Positions 1 to 7,495 of a DNA stretch of 53,644 bases are shown piece after piece (position 1 is the stretch's first letter; each line of letters starts with the position of its first letter). The notes beneath the pieces were generated by a model that made no database searches, was not told the origin of the DNA, and was given only the letters and a program-made list of their open reading frames with translations. The translations under genes and the position numbers were made by a program. The DNA lies in the NCBI GenBank assembly GCA_002011735.1, contig MTOQ01000082.1:1-53644 (forward strand), written 5' to 3'. The stretch comes from Nitrospirae bacterium JdFR-81 (GTDB taxonomy: Bacteria; Nitrospirota; Thermodesulfovibrionia; UBA6902).

Positions 1-114
1 GAGTATAGAAAGGATAGTATATGCAGTAATAAGTCACTTAAATGATCAATGGAGGAGAAAACCCTTAAAAGAATTTACACAAAACTATTGACATTACCGG
101 AGAGTTTTTAAACC

Positions 115-144
115 TTGACAACTTTAATTTTAATATTTTATGCT
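115..144 (+). promoter_or_regulatory. Sigma70-like promoter of the LamG lipoprotein gene
   Basis: A perfect TTGACA (115-120) is followed after 18 bases by TATGCT (139-144), four of six matches to the -10 consensus. The expected transcript start near 151 leaves a leader of about 43 bases carrying AGGAGG (183-188). A second TTGACA at 88-93 has no -10 partner at a usual distance. Confidence 0.6.
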
Positions 145-193
145 TTTATACCCTAATCTTCGAGAAAAAATAAATAAAACGCAGGAGGTTATC

Positions 194-1201
194 ATGCTTA
201 ATGAGGGGAAGGGGAGTTCAAGAGTTTTTTTAATCCTTATTGCTGGGATATTAATTCTTGGTATGGGATTTATGTTTACAAGCTGTGGTAAGGATCCCCA
301 ATTTAAAGTGGCAGATTCAGACAGAGGGCAATTTGCTGTTGATTTCAGTCTTGCACCAGCACATGTAGGGCTTGGTACAGGTGTGAATCCTGAGTTTCCA
401 AGTATTGCGGATAAAGAGCTAACTATAGAAGCATGGGTGAAGAGCAAGTCTGATAATCTAAGTGGTGGTATCTTTGGTCGAATGGATGCAAAAGGCATAG
501 CACTTTATGTTAAAAATAATGAACCTAAAATGGTGGTTAGGCGGGAGCCAATTGCTGGAGATGAAATGAGGTGTAGCAGTTTGACCCCAACTTCTACCGA
601 ATGTATTGTAGAAAGTAATTTCAGTCTTGTTAAAGATGTATGGACACATATTGCTGGTGTCCTTGTTAATGAAGACCATACCGGCATCCACCCTCCATGT
701 AGTGCAGGGGATGGTGCAGAGGCTGAAACACCTCATATGGACATATATATTAATGGAGTTTTTCAGGACTGTGCAACTACAGAGTCCCGTTTTGCTGGTA
801 ATACATTTACCGATCCTGCTGATCCTAGTAAGGATAATGTATTTTTAACTATTGGAGTCATAGGATATATTCCCTCTAATGACGTGTTAACTCTTGAAGG
901 ACTATCAGGGGATACAAGGTTTGATGGGGTTATTGACGAGGTTAGATTCTGGGGGGTTGCACGAACACAGGCTCAGATTCAAGCCTGTATGAATCAGGAA
1001 CTCAGTTTTAGTGTTCCCGGGGATTGTTATATAGACCCAACTATTCTGTTAGGGTATTGGAGATTGAATGAAGGCGAAGGACATGAGATGTTTGATATTT
1101 CTGGCAACGGCAGCTCCGGTGTTTTAGAGAGTCCGGGTCTGGTGCCATGGTCGACAGGCTGGGTAGAGGGTGCGCCTATAACGAGAGACCCTGGATATTA
1201 G
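194..1201 (+). CDS. LamG-domain outer-membrane lipoprotein
   Basis: Predicted secreted lipoprotein of 335 residues with a concanavalin/LamG jelly-roll fold. This fold usually binds glycans or other surface ligands; the ligand here is unknown. The N-terminus is short and positively charged, then hydrophobic (about residues 11-28), ending in a lipobox with the acylated Cys at residue 31. Gly follows the Cys, so outer-membrane sorting is expected. The LamG domain spans about residues 45-310 and shows the typical late motif IDEVRFWGVARTQ. I chose ATG 194 because AGGAGG lies 5 bases upstream; an in-frame ATG at 140 has no ribosome site and would put 18 polar residues before the signal. It is monocistronic, with its own promoter and terminator. 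Its base composition is visibly more AT-rich than that of its neighbours, which may indicate transfer. Fold assignment is good; function is unknown. Confidence 0.8.
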   Translation: MLNEGKGSSRVFLILIAGILILGMGFMFTSCGKDPQFKVADSDRGQFAVDFSLAPAHVGLGTGVNPEFPSIADKELTIEAWVKSKSDNLSGGIFGRMDAKGIALYVKNNEPKMVVRREPIAGDEMRCSSLTPTSTECIVESNFSLVKDVWTHIAGVLVNEDHTGIHPPCSAGDGAEAETPHMDIYINGVFQDCATTESRFAGNTFTDPADPSKDNVFLTIGVIGYIPSNDVLTLEGLSGDTRFDGVIDEVRFWGVARTQAQIQACMNQELSFSVPGDCYIDPTILLGYWRLNEGEGHEMFDISGNGSSGVLESPGLVPWSTGWVEGAPITRDPGY

Positions 1202-1218
1202 GATAAAAACATGCGGGA

Positions 1219-1251
1219 GAGGGGAGGGGGTTAACCTCTCCCCTCTTTTTT
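1219..1251 (+). terminator. Rho-independent terminator
   Basis: An 11-bp GC-rich stem (1219-1229 with 1235-1245, one G-T pair) with a 5-base loop is followed by six T (1246-1251). It ends the lipoprotein transcript. The right arm is also the last codons of the opposing glycosyltransferase gene (stop at 1231-1233). On the minus strand a run of five T follows about 8 bases after the stem, so it may act in both directions. Confidence 0.85.
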
Positions 1252-2181
1252 ATTGTCCTGATCTTTTAGGACATACAACGGCCTTTTCTGGCTTTCATGA
1301 TATACACTTACAAGCATCTCACCAAGGAGCCCCATGCCTATAAGCTGAATCCCGATGATCATGAGCAATATGCCAAGCAGGAGCAGGGGCCTGTGCCCGA
1401 TGGACTGACCTGAAAACCATAATATGGTAAGGTAGAGGTTTATCAGGAAGCCTGTGGCTCCCAACAATAACCCAACAGGCCCGAATGCCTGTAGGGGTTT
1501 GGTGGAAAAGCTCTGGAGGAACTTGATTGTTATTAAGTCCAAGAGCACGATAAGGGTTCTTGATATGCCATACTTCGATTTCCCCCGTAGCCTTGGATGG
1601 TGTATGGTCTCTATCTCCTTTATCTTTACTCCATACCAGCTTGCAATCACAGGGATGAACCTGTGCATCTCTCCATATATACGTATGTTTTTGACGACAT
1701 CCGCCTTATAGGCCTTGAGGCCTGAACCATAGTCACGAAGCTTCACCCCTGTCACCTTGCTTATAAGCCAGTTTGCGATTATAGAGGGGAACCTCCTTAT
1801 AATAAACGGATCCTTCCTCTTCTTCCTCCATCCATTAACAACATCATATTCGCCGATTAAAGAGACCATCTTTGGTATGTTCTTGGGGTCATTCTGCAGG
1901 TCGGCATCGATCGTGACGATCACATCGCCTTTTGCATGATCAAAGCCTGCTGACCAGGCTGCTGCCTTTCCAAAGTTCCTCCTGAAGGTCAACACCCTTA
2001 CCTTTGTATCCTTCTGCGCGATCTCCTCAAGGAGGCTGGGGGTCCTGTCCGTGCTACCATCATCAATGAAGAGTATCTCATAATCATACTCCTGGGCATC
2101 CATCACCTCTTTAAGGGCCCTATGGAGGGGCTCTATGTTCTCTTCCTCGTTATATATGGGGACAACTATCGAGACAAGCAA
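1231..2181 (-). CDS. Family 2 glycosyltransferase, polyprenyl-phosphate type
   Basis: 316-residue membrane-associated glycosyltransferase of the DPM1/ArnC/GtrB-like GT2 group, which moves a sugar from a nucleotide sugar to a polyprenyl phosphate. The GT-A core (about 1-220) shows VSIVVPIYNEEEN at the N-terminus, IDDGSTD near residue 40 and the metal-binding DAD in IDADLQNDP near residue 93. Two hydrophobic segments (about 230-300) anchor the C-terminus. The start is TTG 2181, with GAGGT 5 bases upstream, 8 bases after the hslU stop, so it is the last gene of the xerC-hslV-hslU unit. The gene neighbours do not reveal which sugar is used. Family confidence is high. Confidence 0.88.
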   Translation of the reverse strand: MLVSIVVPIYNEEENIEPLHRALKEVMDAQEYDYEILFIDDGSTDRTPSLLEEIAQKDTKVRVLTFRRNFGKAAAWSAGFDHAKGDVIVTIDADLQNDPKNIPKMVSLIGEYDVVNGWRKKRKDPFIIRRFPSIIANWLISKVTGVKLRDYGSGLKAYKADVVKNIRIYGEMHRFIPVIASWYGVKIKEIETIHHPRLRGKSKYGISRTLIVLLDLITIKFLQSFSTKPLQAFGPVGLLLGATGFLINLYLTILWFSGQSIGHRPLLLLGILLMIIGIQLIGMGLLGEMLVSVYHESQKRPLYVLKDQDNKKEGRG

Positions 2182-2189
2182 TTTTTACC

Positions 2190-3554
2190 TCAAAGGATGT
2201 ATCTGCTCAGGTCTTCATCCTTAACGATCTCAGAGAGTTTCTCCTTCACATAGGATGCGTCTATAGTTATCTTGCCATTCCTCCTTTCAGGGGCATCAAA
2301 GGATATATCCTCAAGCAGTTTCTCAAGTATTGTATGTAGCCTCCTTGCACCTATATTCTCTGTCTTCTCATTCACCTTCTCTGCTGTTGATGCGATCTCC
2401 TCGATCGCATCCTCTGAGAATTCGATCTCCACCCCTTCTGTGCCTATAAGCGCTGTATATTGTTTTATAAGTGCATTCTTTGGCTCTTTCAGGATCCTTA
2501 TAAACTCCTCTTTTCCAAGGGGGTCGAGTTCTGCCCTTATCGGAAACCTGCCCTGTAGCTCTGGTATGAGGTCAGAGGGCCTTGAGGAGCTGAAGGCCCC
2601 TGCAGCGATAAAGAGTATGTGATCGGTCCTTACAGGGCCGTGTTTGGTAGAGACCGTTGATCCCTCAACAATCGGGAGCAGGTCCCTCTGGACACCCTCT
2701 CTTGATACATCAGGCCCATAGCTTGTGCCCTTTGAGACTATCTTGTCTATCTCATCTATAAAGATTATCCCGTTCTGTTCTGCCCTCTCTATGGCCTCCT
2801 TCACCACCTTGTCCATATCGATCATCTTGTTTGCCTCTTCCTGTGTGATGATCCTGAGTGCATCTGGTATCTTGACCTTCTTTCTCCTTGTCTTTTCAGG
2901 GAGGAAATTTCCGAGCATTTCTTTCAGATTTATCTCAAGCTCCTCCATACCCACATTTGATATGACACCGAATGGCACGATCTTCTCCCTCACCTCAAGG
3001 TCGATATATCTGTTGTCAAGCTTTCCTTCTCTTAGTTGTGCCCTCAACTTCTCTCTCGTCTCTTTATAGCTGTTCCTTTCTGCCTCTTCTTCAGCAGTTG
3101 ATAATCCGCCAGGATGTGTATATCTTGACCCTCTTGGTGGTGGGAGGAGGATGTCGAGTATCTTCTCCTCGGCATGCATACGGGCCTTCTCCTGCACCTT
3201 CTCCATATGCTCTGCCTTTACCATGTTGAGGGAGAGGTTCATCAGGTCCCTCACCATGGACTCCACATCCCTGCCAACATATCCAACCTCTGTAAACTTC
3301 GATGCCTCAACCTTTATAAATGGTGCATTTGCAAGCTTGGCAAGCCGTCTTGCGATCTCTGTCTTGCCAACCCCTGTTGGCCCTATCATGAGTATATTCT
3401 TTGGAAGGACCTCGTCCCTCAGGTCTTCCGAGAGCCGCTGTCTCCTCCAGCGGTTTCTCAGGGCTATGGCAACCGCCTTTTTCGCGGCCTTCTGTCCAAC
3501 TATGTATTTGTCAAGCTCCTCTACTATCCTTCTTGGTGTCAGGTCTTCCATCAT
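2190..3554 (-). CDS. hslU: HslU, ATPase subunit of the HslVU protease
   Basis: 454-residue AAA+ unfoldase that feeds proteins into the HslV peptidase in the cytoplasm. The Walker A motif GPTGVGKT is at residues 58-65, the Walker B motif IIFIDEID lies in the second half, and the HslU-specific I domain lies between them. The C-terminus ends in LSRYIL, the conserved tail that docks into HslV and activates it. Length is normal for the family. The start ATG overlaps the hslV stop (ATGA, 3551-3554), which suggests translational coupling; GAGGAG lies just upstream. Confidence 0.97.
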   Translation of the reverse strand: MMEDLTPRRIVEELDKYIVGQKAAKKAVAIALRNRWRRQRLSEDLRDEVLPKNILMIGPTGVGKTEIARRLAKLANAPFIKVEASKFTEVGYVGRDVESMVRDLMNLSLNMVKAEHMEKVQEKARMHAEEKILDILLPPPRGSRYTHPGGLSTAEEEAERNSYKETREKLRAQLREGKLDNRYIDLEVREKIVPFGVISNVGMEELEINLKEMLGNFLPEKTRRKKVKIPDALRIITQEEANKMIDMDKVVKEAIERAEQNGIIFIDEIDKIVSKGTSYGPDVSREGVQRDLLPIVEGSTVSTKHGPVRTDHILFIAAGAFSSSRPSDLIPELQGRFPIRAELDPLGKEEFIRILKEPKNALIKQYTALIGTEGVEIEFSEDAIEEIASTAEKVNEKTENIGARRLHTILEKLLEDISFDAPERRNGKITIDASYVKEKLSEIVKDEDLSRYIL

Positions 3555-4084
3555 TTCAGCTCCTCGATCGTAATGGATTCGTTTGTGTATATACAGATCC
3601 TTGCCGTTATCTTCATCGCCTCTTCAACGATCTTCTTAGCATCAAGGTCTGTATGCTCCTTCAGTGCCTTTGCGGCTGCATGGGCGTATGGGCCTCCAGA
3701 GCCTATAGCGGCTATCCCGTCCTCGGGTTCAAGCACATCACCATTGCCAGAGATGATGAATGAGTGATCCCTGTCAGCAACTATAAGCAGGGCCTCAAGT
3801 CGCCTGAGTATCCTGTCAGTCCTCCATTCCTTTGCCAGCTCAACAGCGGCCCTTGTGATGTTACCCCTGTAGGTCTCTATCTTTGACTCAAACTTTTCAA
3901 AGAGTGTGAGGGCATCTGCCGTGGCCCCTGCAAAACCCGCAAGGACAGTATTATTATACATCTTTCTTATCTTATTGGCATTATGCTTCAGTATCGTCTG
4001 ATCCAGGGTTACCTGCCCATCTCCAGCAATGGCGACCTTGCTGTCCCTTCTAACACAGAGTATGGTGGTTCCTCTAAACATCAT
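3551..4084 (-). CDS. hslV: HslV, peptidase subunit of the HslVU protease
   Basis: 177-residue proteasome-like threonine peptidase. The N-terminus reads [14 protein letters not shown]. Cleavage after Gly, as in HslV proteins with a short propeptide such as that of Thermotoga, would expose the catalytic Thr. Further family motifs are [20 protein letters not shown] and GSGGPYA. It forms hexameric rings capped by HslU. The gene overlaps the xerC stop by 4 bases and hslU by 4 bases. Two adjacent ATGs (4084, 4081) are possible starts, with AAGGAG upstream. Confidence 0.97.
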   Translation of the reverse strand: MMFRGTTILCVRRDSKVAIAGDGQVTLDQTILKHNANKIRKMYNNTVLAGFAGATADALTLFEKFESKIETYRGNITRAAVELAKEWRTDRILRRLEALLIVADRDHSFIISGNGDVLEPEDGIAAIGSGGPYAHAAAKALKEHTDLDAKKIVEEAMKITARICIYTNESITIEELK

Positions 4085-4959
4085 TTCCTCTCCTTTGCTA
4101 TTGGATGTGCCCTGTCGTATACATCTGTAAGATGAGTTATATCAACATGGGTGTACTTCTGTGTTGTTGAGAGAGAAGAGTGCCCAAGAAGCTCCTGGAT
4201 CGCCCTCAGATCCGCCCCTCCATGAAGCATGTGTGTCGCGAAGGTATGCCTGAGGGTGTGTGGACTGAGGTTGCCTTTAATGTTTAAGAGCCTGCTATAC
4301 ATAGATAATATACGCCTCACACTCCTGTCTGTCAACCTGTCCCCCCGGTTATTCAGGAATATGGCAGGGGACCGCCGCTTCTTTGTAATCCTTTCCGGGA
4401 GATAGTTTCTTATGGCCTCAAGCGCCTTTGAACCGACAGGCAATATCCGCTCTTTCCTGCCCTTACCCCTGACCCTTATGAGCCCCTCTTTTAGATCGAG
4501 GTCAGACATATCAAGTGATACAAGCTCTGAAACCCTCAGCCCAGAGGAGTACAGGAGCTCGAGGATGGCCTTGTCCCTTGCCCTCCTGAAGGTATCACCC
4601 CTCGGGACATCCATCAGGGAGAAGACCTCATCTATAGAGAGGAACCGTGGCAGTCTCTTGGGTATCCTCGGGCTGGATACGAGTTTGGCCGGATTTTTTT
4701 TGACCACACCCTCTCTGTGTAGGTATTTAAAGAAAGACCTTATAGTCGCAAGCTTCCTGGATATAGAGGTCTTCTTCATGCCCTTCTTGTGGAGTGTGGC
4801 AAGAAAATTCCTTATATCGATATTATCAATATCCTGTGGCTCCTTCTTGACAAAGGATAAAAATTCATCAAGGTCACCTGCATAAGCCTTCTCCGTGTGT
4901 ATCGAGATGGCCCTCTCTGCCCTGAGGGAGTCTATGAATCCCTTTATATATCTCTCCAA
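4081..4959 (-). CDS. xerC: Tyrosine recombinase XerC
   Basis: Site-specific tyrosine recombinase of about 292 residues that should resolve chromosome dimers at dif. The N-terminal SAM-like core-binding domain is about residues 1-90. The catalytic domain has the Arg in SSGLRVSEL, the Lys in [24 protein letters not shown] and the nucleophile Tyr in TTQKYTHV. The position upstream of hslV-hslU matches the codV-clpQ-clpY arrangement of Bacillus, which favours XerC over XerD. I prefer TTG 4959: GGGGT lies 4 bases upstream and the protein then starts like other XerC proteins. The in-frame ATG at 4977 has no ribosome site and lies 2 bases after a possible -10 box. Confidence 0.9.
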   Translation of the reverse strand: MERYIKGFIDSLRAERAISIHTEKAYAGDLDEFLSFVKKEPQDIDNIDIRNFLATLHKKGMKKTSISRKLATIRSFFKYLHREGVVKKNPAKLVSSPRIPKRLPRFLSIDEVFSLMDVPRGDTFRRARDKAILELLYSSGLRVSELVSLDMSDLDLKEGLIRVRGKGRKERILPVGSKALEAIRNYLPERITKKRRSPAIFLNNRGDRLTDRSVRRILSMYSRLLNIKGNLSPHTLRHTFATHMLHGGADLRAIQELLGHSSLSTTQKYTHVDITHLTDVYDRAHPIAKERK

Positions 4960-4979
4960 TTTTACCCCGTTCCTCATAT

Positions 4980-5006
4980 TTTATAGGGATGTGTCCTATC
5001 TTGCAA
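4980..5006 (-). promoter_or_regulatory. Possible promoter of the xerC operon
   Basis: On the minus strand TTGCAA is followed after 15 bases by TATAAA, ending 2 bases before ATG 4977. The spacer is short, so this is tentative. If it is real, transcription starts inside the first codons after 4977, which would support the TTG 4959 start of xerC. Confidence 0.3.
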
Positions 5007-5113
5007 GCCGAGGTGTGATTTGATTCACCTGCAAGAAAAATATGACTCTATTTATGTTATTATAAAATAAATCTTCTAAGATGTTTGCCGTGACTGAAAG
5101 GGGGAGTTAGAGG

Positions 5114-5317
5114 ATGCCGATCTATGAATATGAATGCATGGACTGCAAGAAGACCTTCTCACTATTACAAAGTGTATCCGCCTCTGAAGAGGATACAGAA
5201 TGTAGTCATTGCGGGTCAGGGAATGTGAGGAAGAAGATTTCCCTGTTCGCATGCTCAACAGCAGGTAATTCAGCACCCAGTGCGCTTGCCACACCCCTTC
5301 CATCAGGTGGTGGCTGA
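5114..5317 (+). CDS. FmdB-type zinc-ribbon protein
   Basis: 67-residue small protein of the FmdB/CxxC_CxxC_SSSS family. The zinc ribbon has Cys at residues 8, 11, 30 and 33, and the N-terminus MPIYEYEC is the family hallmark. The C-terminal third is a short low-complexity tail rich in Ala, Ser, Pro and Gly, ending in GGG. The family was named for a putative regulator of formamidase/amidase genes, but a general role is not established. AAAGGGGGAG lies upstream of the ATG. The next gene follows after about 50 bases containing a stem-loop. Family assignment is firm; function is open. Confidence 0.88.
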   Translation: MPIYEYECMDCKKTFSLLQSVSASEEDTECSHCGSGNVRKKISLFACSTAGNSAPSALATPLPSGGG

Positions 5318-5330
5318 GGGATAAGGTCGT

Positions 5331-5349
5331 GCTGAACCGTTGGTTCAGC
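5331..5349 (+). other. Intergenic 8-bp stem-loop
   Basis: GCTGAACC (5331-5338) and GGTTCAGC (5342-5349) form a perfect 8-bp stem with a 3-base loop between the FmdB-like gene and the DUF362 gene. No clean T-run follows (TTTAATCT), so it may be a weak terminator, an mRNA stability element or a processing site. Confidence 0.5.
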
Positions 5350-5366
5350 TTTAATCTCATCTAAAG

Positions 5367-6242
5367 ATGAAGGCCACTGTTTATATTGCGAGATGTGACG
5401 ATCCATACAGAGGCACCACCGAGGCCCTTGACGCCCTAAACTTCAGGATAGAGGGCAGGCGTGTCTATATCAAGCCCAACCTCACTGGTGCAAGGCCCTC
5501 AAATGAAGGTATGACGGTTGATATTGGTGCCGTAAGGGCGGTGCTTGAACGCCTGAATGGCTGCCCTGAGATCACCATTGGTGAGTCCTGTGGTGATACA
5601 GACAGGGCCTTTGATGAGCTTGGATACAGGGAACTCACCAGGCAGTTCCTAGGTGTTAGGCTTGAGGACATAAGATATTCAGATATTGTGTGGAGATCTA
5701 TACCAAGACCCTTCCATACAAGGGAGATGCCCTTTAACGCAACGGTATTCAGACACGATTACATCATCAATATAGCCAAGATGAAAACCCACTCCCTTGC
5801 AGGCGTGACCCTCTGTATGAAGAATATATTCGGTTTCATCCCTACCAGGAGACAGAAGCTGATGTATCATCCGTTCATAAGAAAGGCCCTCCTTGACATG
5901 AATCAGGTCATAAGGAGTGACTTCTGTATTGTTGAGGGTGTATGGGGTAATGAGTTTGATGAAGTCCAGAGCACACCAAAATATACGGGTGTTATCGTTG
6001 CAGGGGAGAATATGCTTGCTGTCGATATGGTCGCTGGCAGGATAATGGGGATAGATCTCCGTGAGATAGATACCTACAGGATGGCCTTTGAGCTATGGGG
6101 AGAGCCGGATATCCAGATAATGGGTGCTGATCTGGATGAGGTCATAGTCAGTTACAGGAGGGGGTGTCTATTCTCCACAAGGATAAGATATATAAAAGAG
6201 ACCATCGCAAGCCTTGCATACAGGGCCATCTACAGGCATTGA
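5367..6242 (+). CDS. DUF362 domain protein
   Basis: 291-residue protein of the DUF362 family. Members occur alone or with ferredoxin domains in anaerobes and have no settled biochemical role. Visible family features are the N-terminal IKPNLTG segment (about residues 36-42), GESCGDTDRAF near 72-82, INIAKMKTHSLAGVTLCMKN near 135-154 and a late segment with MLAVDMVAGRIMG. No CxxC iron-sulfur motifs are seen, so this is the stand-alone form. The ribosome site is poor, so translation may depend on the upstream stem-loop or on coupling. It is convergent with the TtuA-like gene with only 8 bases between stops. Confidence 0.85.
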   Translation: MKATVYIARCDDPYRGTTEALDALNFRIEGRRVYIKPNLTGARPSNEGMTVDIGAVRAVLERLNGCPEITIGESCGDTDRAFDELGYRELTRQFLGVRLEDIRYSDIVWRSIPRPFHTREMPFNATVFRHDYIINIAKMKTHSLAGVTLCMKNIFGFIPTRRQKLMYHPFIRKALLDMNQVIRSDFCIVEGVWGNEFDEVQSTPKYTGVIVAGENMLAVDMVAGRIMGIDLREIDTYRMAFELWGEPDIQIMGADLDEVIVSYRRGCLFSTRIRYIKETIASLAYRAIYRH

Positions 6243-6250
6243 AGGGGTTT

Positions 6251-7198
6251 TCAGTTGACATGCTGTCTCCTTGCCTGGCCTGCCCTTTCTATCAGGAGAC
6301 AGAAGGCACATCTTGTTGGCGAGGTGGTGGGCTGGCCACATGACGGACACCTCTGGAGCCTTTCCAGCCATGTGTGCTCTCCTGCAGAGAATATGCCCTC
6401 CTCCTTTGCCCTCAGAAAGTTGAGGTAAAAGGAGAGCTTTAATGCAGGCCTCTCCTCCTCGAGCCTGTTGAGGACATCCTTATAAAAGAGGCTAGTGGCG
6501 CCCTCTGCATAGGGACAGTCCTCGGTGATATAGCTTATCCTCCTGAGGAACGCGTAAGAGGCAACCTGTTTCTCATAGAACTTGAAGAGGGGTTTCACCT
6601 TTTTTGCAAGGCCCTCTGAGGCTGGAAGAACAGGCCCCTGCCTTATGAGGTAACCTGTAGACCACTCAAGGGTGTTCCCAAGGAGTGTGGCTGCCTCATC
6701 ATCAAGGTTGTGCCCTGTTGCAAGCACATCATACGCATTTTCAATGCAGAATCTGTTCATAACATATCGTTTCAGGAGTCCGCATAGAGAACATACCTTC
6801 TTCCTCCCCCTTGGTGTCTCCATCGCCATATCCACCATGGAATGCCCGTACTCCCTCTTTACATCGATGATGTGGAGTTTCAGGCCCCTCTGCCTTGCGA
6901 AATCCTCGGCAGAGGCCCGTGATCTCTTGGAATACTGGTTGGAGCCATCGATCCCGAGGTCTATATACAGTCCTTCTGCCTGATAACCAAGGCGTGTAAG
7001 TATGTCCCAGAGGGAGAGGGAGTCCTTGCCTCCTGAGACAGCCACGAGTATCCTCTGGTGTGGGTAAAACATGCTGTACCTCTTTATGACCTTTTCGGTC
7101 TGCTCGGGTATCCATTCAAGGTAATGCTCTTTACAGAGCGCAAGCCTGTGCTGTCTCATATGCACAGAGGCCTTTGCCCTGCACTTCCTACACCTCAT
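6251..7198 (-). CDS. ttuA: TtuA-like tRNA 2-thiolation enzyme
   Basis: 315-residue ATP-dependent sulfurtransferase of the TtcA/TtuA group. Such enzymes adenylate a tRNA uridine or cytidine and replace oxygen with sulfur. An N-terminal zinc finger has C3, C6, C22 and H25. The PP-loop SGGKDS is at 55-60. C136, C139 and C228 fit the three ligands of the [4Fe-4S] cluster, and a C-terminal zinc finger has the pattern CPSC...CAFC. This architecture with two zinc fingers and the Gly-Gly sulfur carrier next to it match TtuA of Thermus, which makes 2-thiouridine at position 54. The start ATG has GGAGGG 6 bases upstream; that sequence is the last two Gly codons of the carrier gene. TtcA-type cytidine-32 thiolation is the main alternative. 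Confidence 0.85.
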   Translation of the reverse strand: MRCRKCRAKASVHMRQHRLALCKEHYLEWIPEQTEKVIKRYSMFYPHQRILVAVSGGKDSLSLWDILTRLGYQAEGLYIDLGIDGSNQYSKRSRASAEDFARQRGLKLHIIDVKREYGHSMVDMAMETPRGRKKVCSLCGLLKRYVMNRFCIENAYDVLATGHNLDDEAATLLGNTLEWSTGYLIRQGPVLPASEGLAKKVKPLFKFYEKQVASYAFLRRISYITEDCPYAEGATSLFYKDVLNRLEEERPALKLSFYLNFLRAKEEGIFSAGEHTWLERLQRCPSCGQPTTSPTRCAFCLLIERAGQARRQHVN

Positions 7199-7201
7199 CC
7201 A

Positions 7202-7393
7202 CTACCCTCCGGATATTACCGAGATAAGCTCGATCTCCTCTCCGTCCATCAGTGGTTCATCCTCTGGTATAAGCTCATCGCCCCTTACTGGTATGACCGT
7301 CTGTGACGGAATATCAAGCATCTTCAGGGCCTGAAGGATGGTGATCCCTCCTGGTAGCTCAAACTCCCTATCCCTGAATACTATCTTTACCAT
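7202..7393 (-). CDS. ttuB: ThiS/MoaD/TtuB-family sulfur carrier
   Basis: Ubiquitin-like sulfur carrier of 63-64 residues ending in Gly-Gly. The terminal Gly is normally adenylated and turned into a thiocarboxylate that donates sulfur. The beta-grasp pattern is visible (MVKIVFRDREFELPGG at the start, GEEIELISVISGG at the end). It sits directly before the TtuA-like gene, so tRNA thiolation is more likely than thiamine or molybdopterin synthesis. Two adjacent ATGs are possible. The first (7394-7396) shares its A with the CCA end of tRNA-Ala; the second (7391-7393) lies 2 bases after the tRNA end. There is no Shine-Dalgarno sequence because the upstream bases are the tRNA acceptor stem. The activating E1-like enzyme is not in the window. 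Confidence 0.85.
   Translation of the reverse strand: MVKIVFRDREFELPGGITILQALKMLDIPSQTVIPVRGDELIPEDEPLMDGEEIELISVISGG
7205..7210 (-). promoter_or_regulatory. Shine-Dalgarno of ttuA formed by Gly-Gly codons of ttuB
   Basis: The last two codons of the sulfur carrier, GGA GGG, read GGAGGG and lie 6 bases before the ttuA ATG. The functional C-terminal Gly-Gly and the ribosome site of the partner gene are the same six bases, so coupling of the two genes is expected. Confidence 0.75.
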
Positions 7394-7395
7394 CA

Positions 7396-7471
7396 TGGTG
7401 GACGGTAGGGGATTCGAACCCCCGACCTCCAGAGTGCGATTCTGGCGCTCTCCCAGCTGAGCTAACCGCCC
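7396..7471 (-). tRNA. tRNA-Ala (anticodon CGC)
   Basis: 76-base cloverleaf including encoded CCA (7396-7398). The acceptor stem GGGCGGT pairs with ACCGTCC and includes G3-U70, the alanine identity pair; the discriminator is A. The anticodon stem CCAGA/TCTGG has loop ATCGCAC, giving anticodon CGC (7436-7438) for codon GCG. The T arm carries GGTTCGAATCC. The gene lies between leuC and the sulfur-carrier gene on the same strand, with its own extended -10 box upstream. Confidence 0.95.
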
Positions 7472-7482
7472 TGATTGTCTTT

Positions 7483-7491
7483 ATTATAGCA
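7483..7491 (-). promoter_or_regulatory. Extended -10 promoter of tRNA-Ala
   Basis: Minus-strand TGCTATAAT is a perfect -10 hexamer with the extended TG. The predicted start is near 7476, about 5 bases before the mature tRNA 5' end. The -35 region (CTGAAG, 18-base spacer) is weak, as is common for extended -10 promoters. Read-through from leuC is also possible. Confidence 0.6.
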
Positions 7492-7495
7492 TGTC

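Noticed and set aside
5001-5030. CTTGC...AGGTG / CACCT...GCAAG interrupted inverted repeat between xerC and the FmdB-like gene
   Set aside because: The left arm has a 6-base bulge; pairing is too imperfect to call an operator.
5331-5349. Stem-loop between the FmdB-like and DUF362 genes as a strong terminator
   Set aside because: The stem is good but no T-run follows; kept only as a stem-loop.
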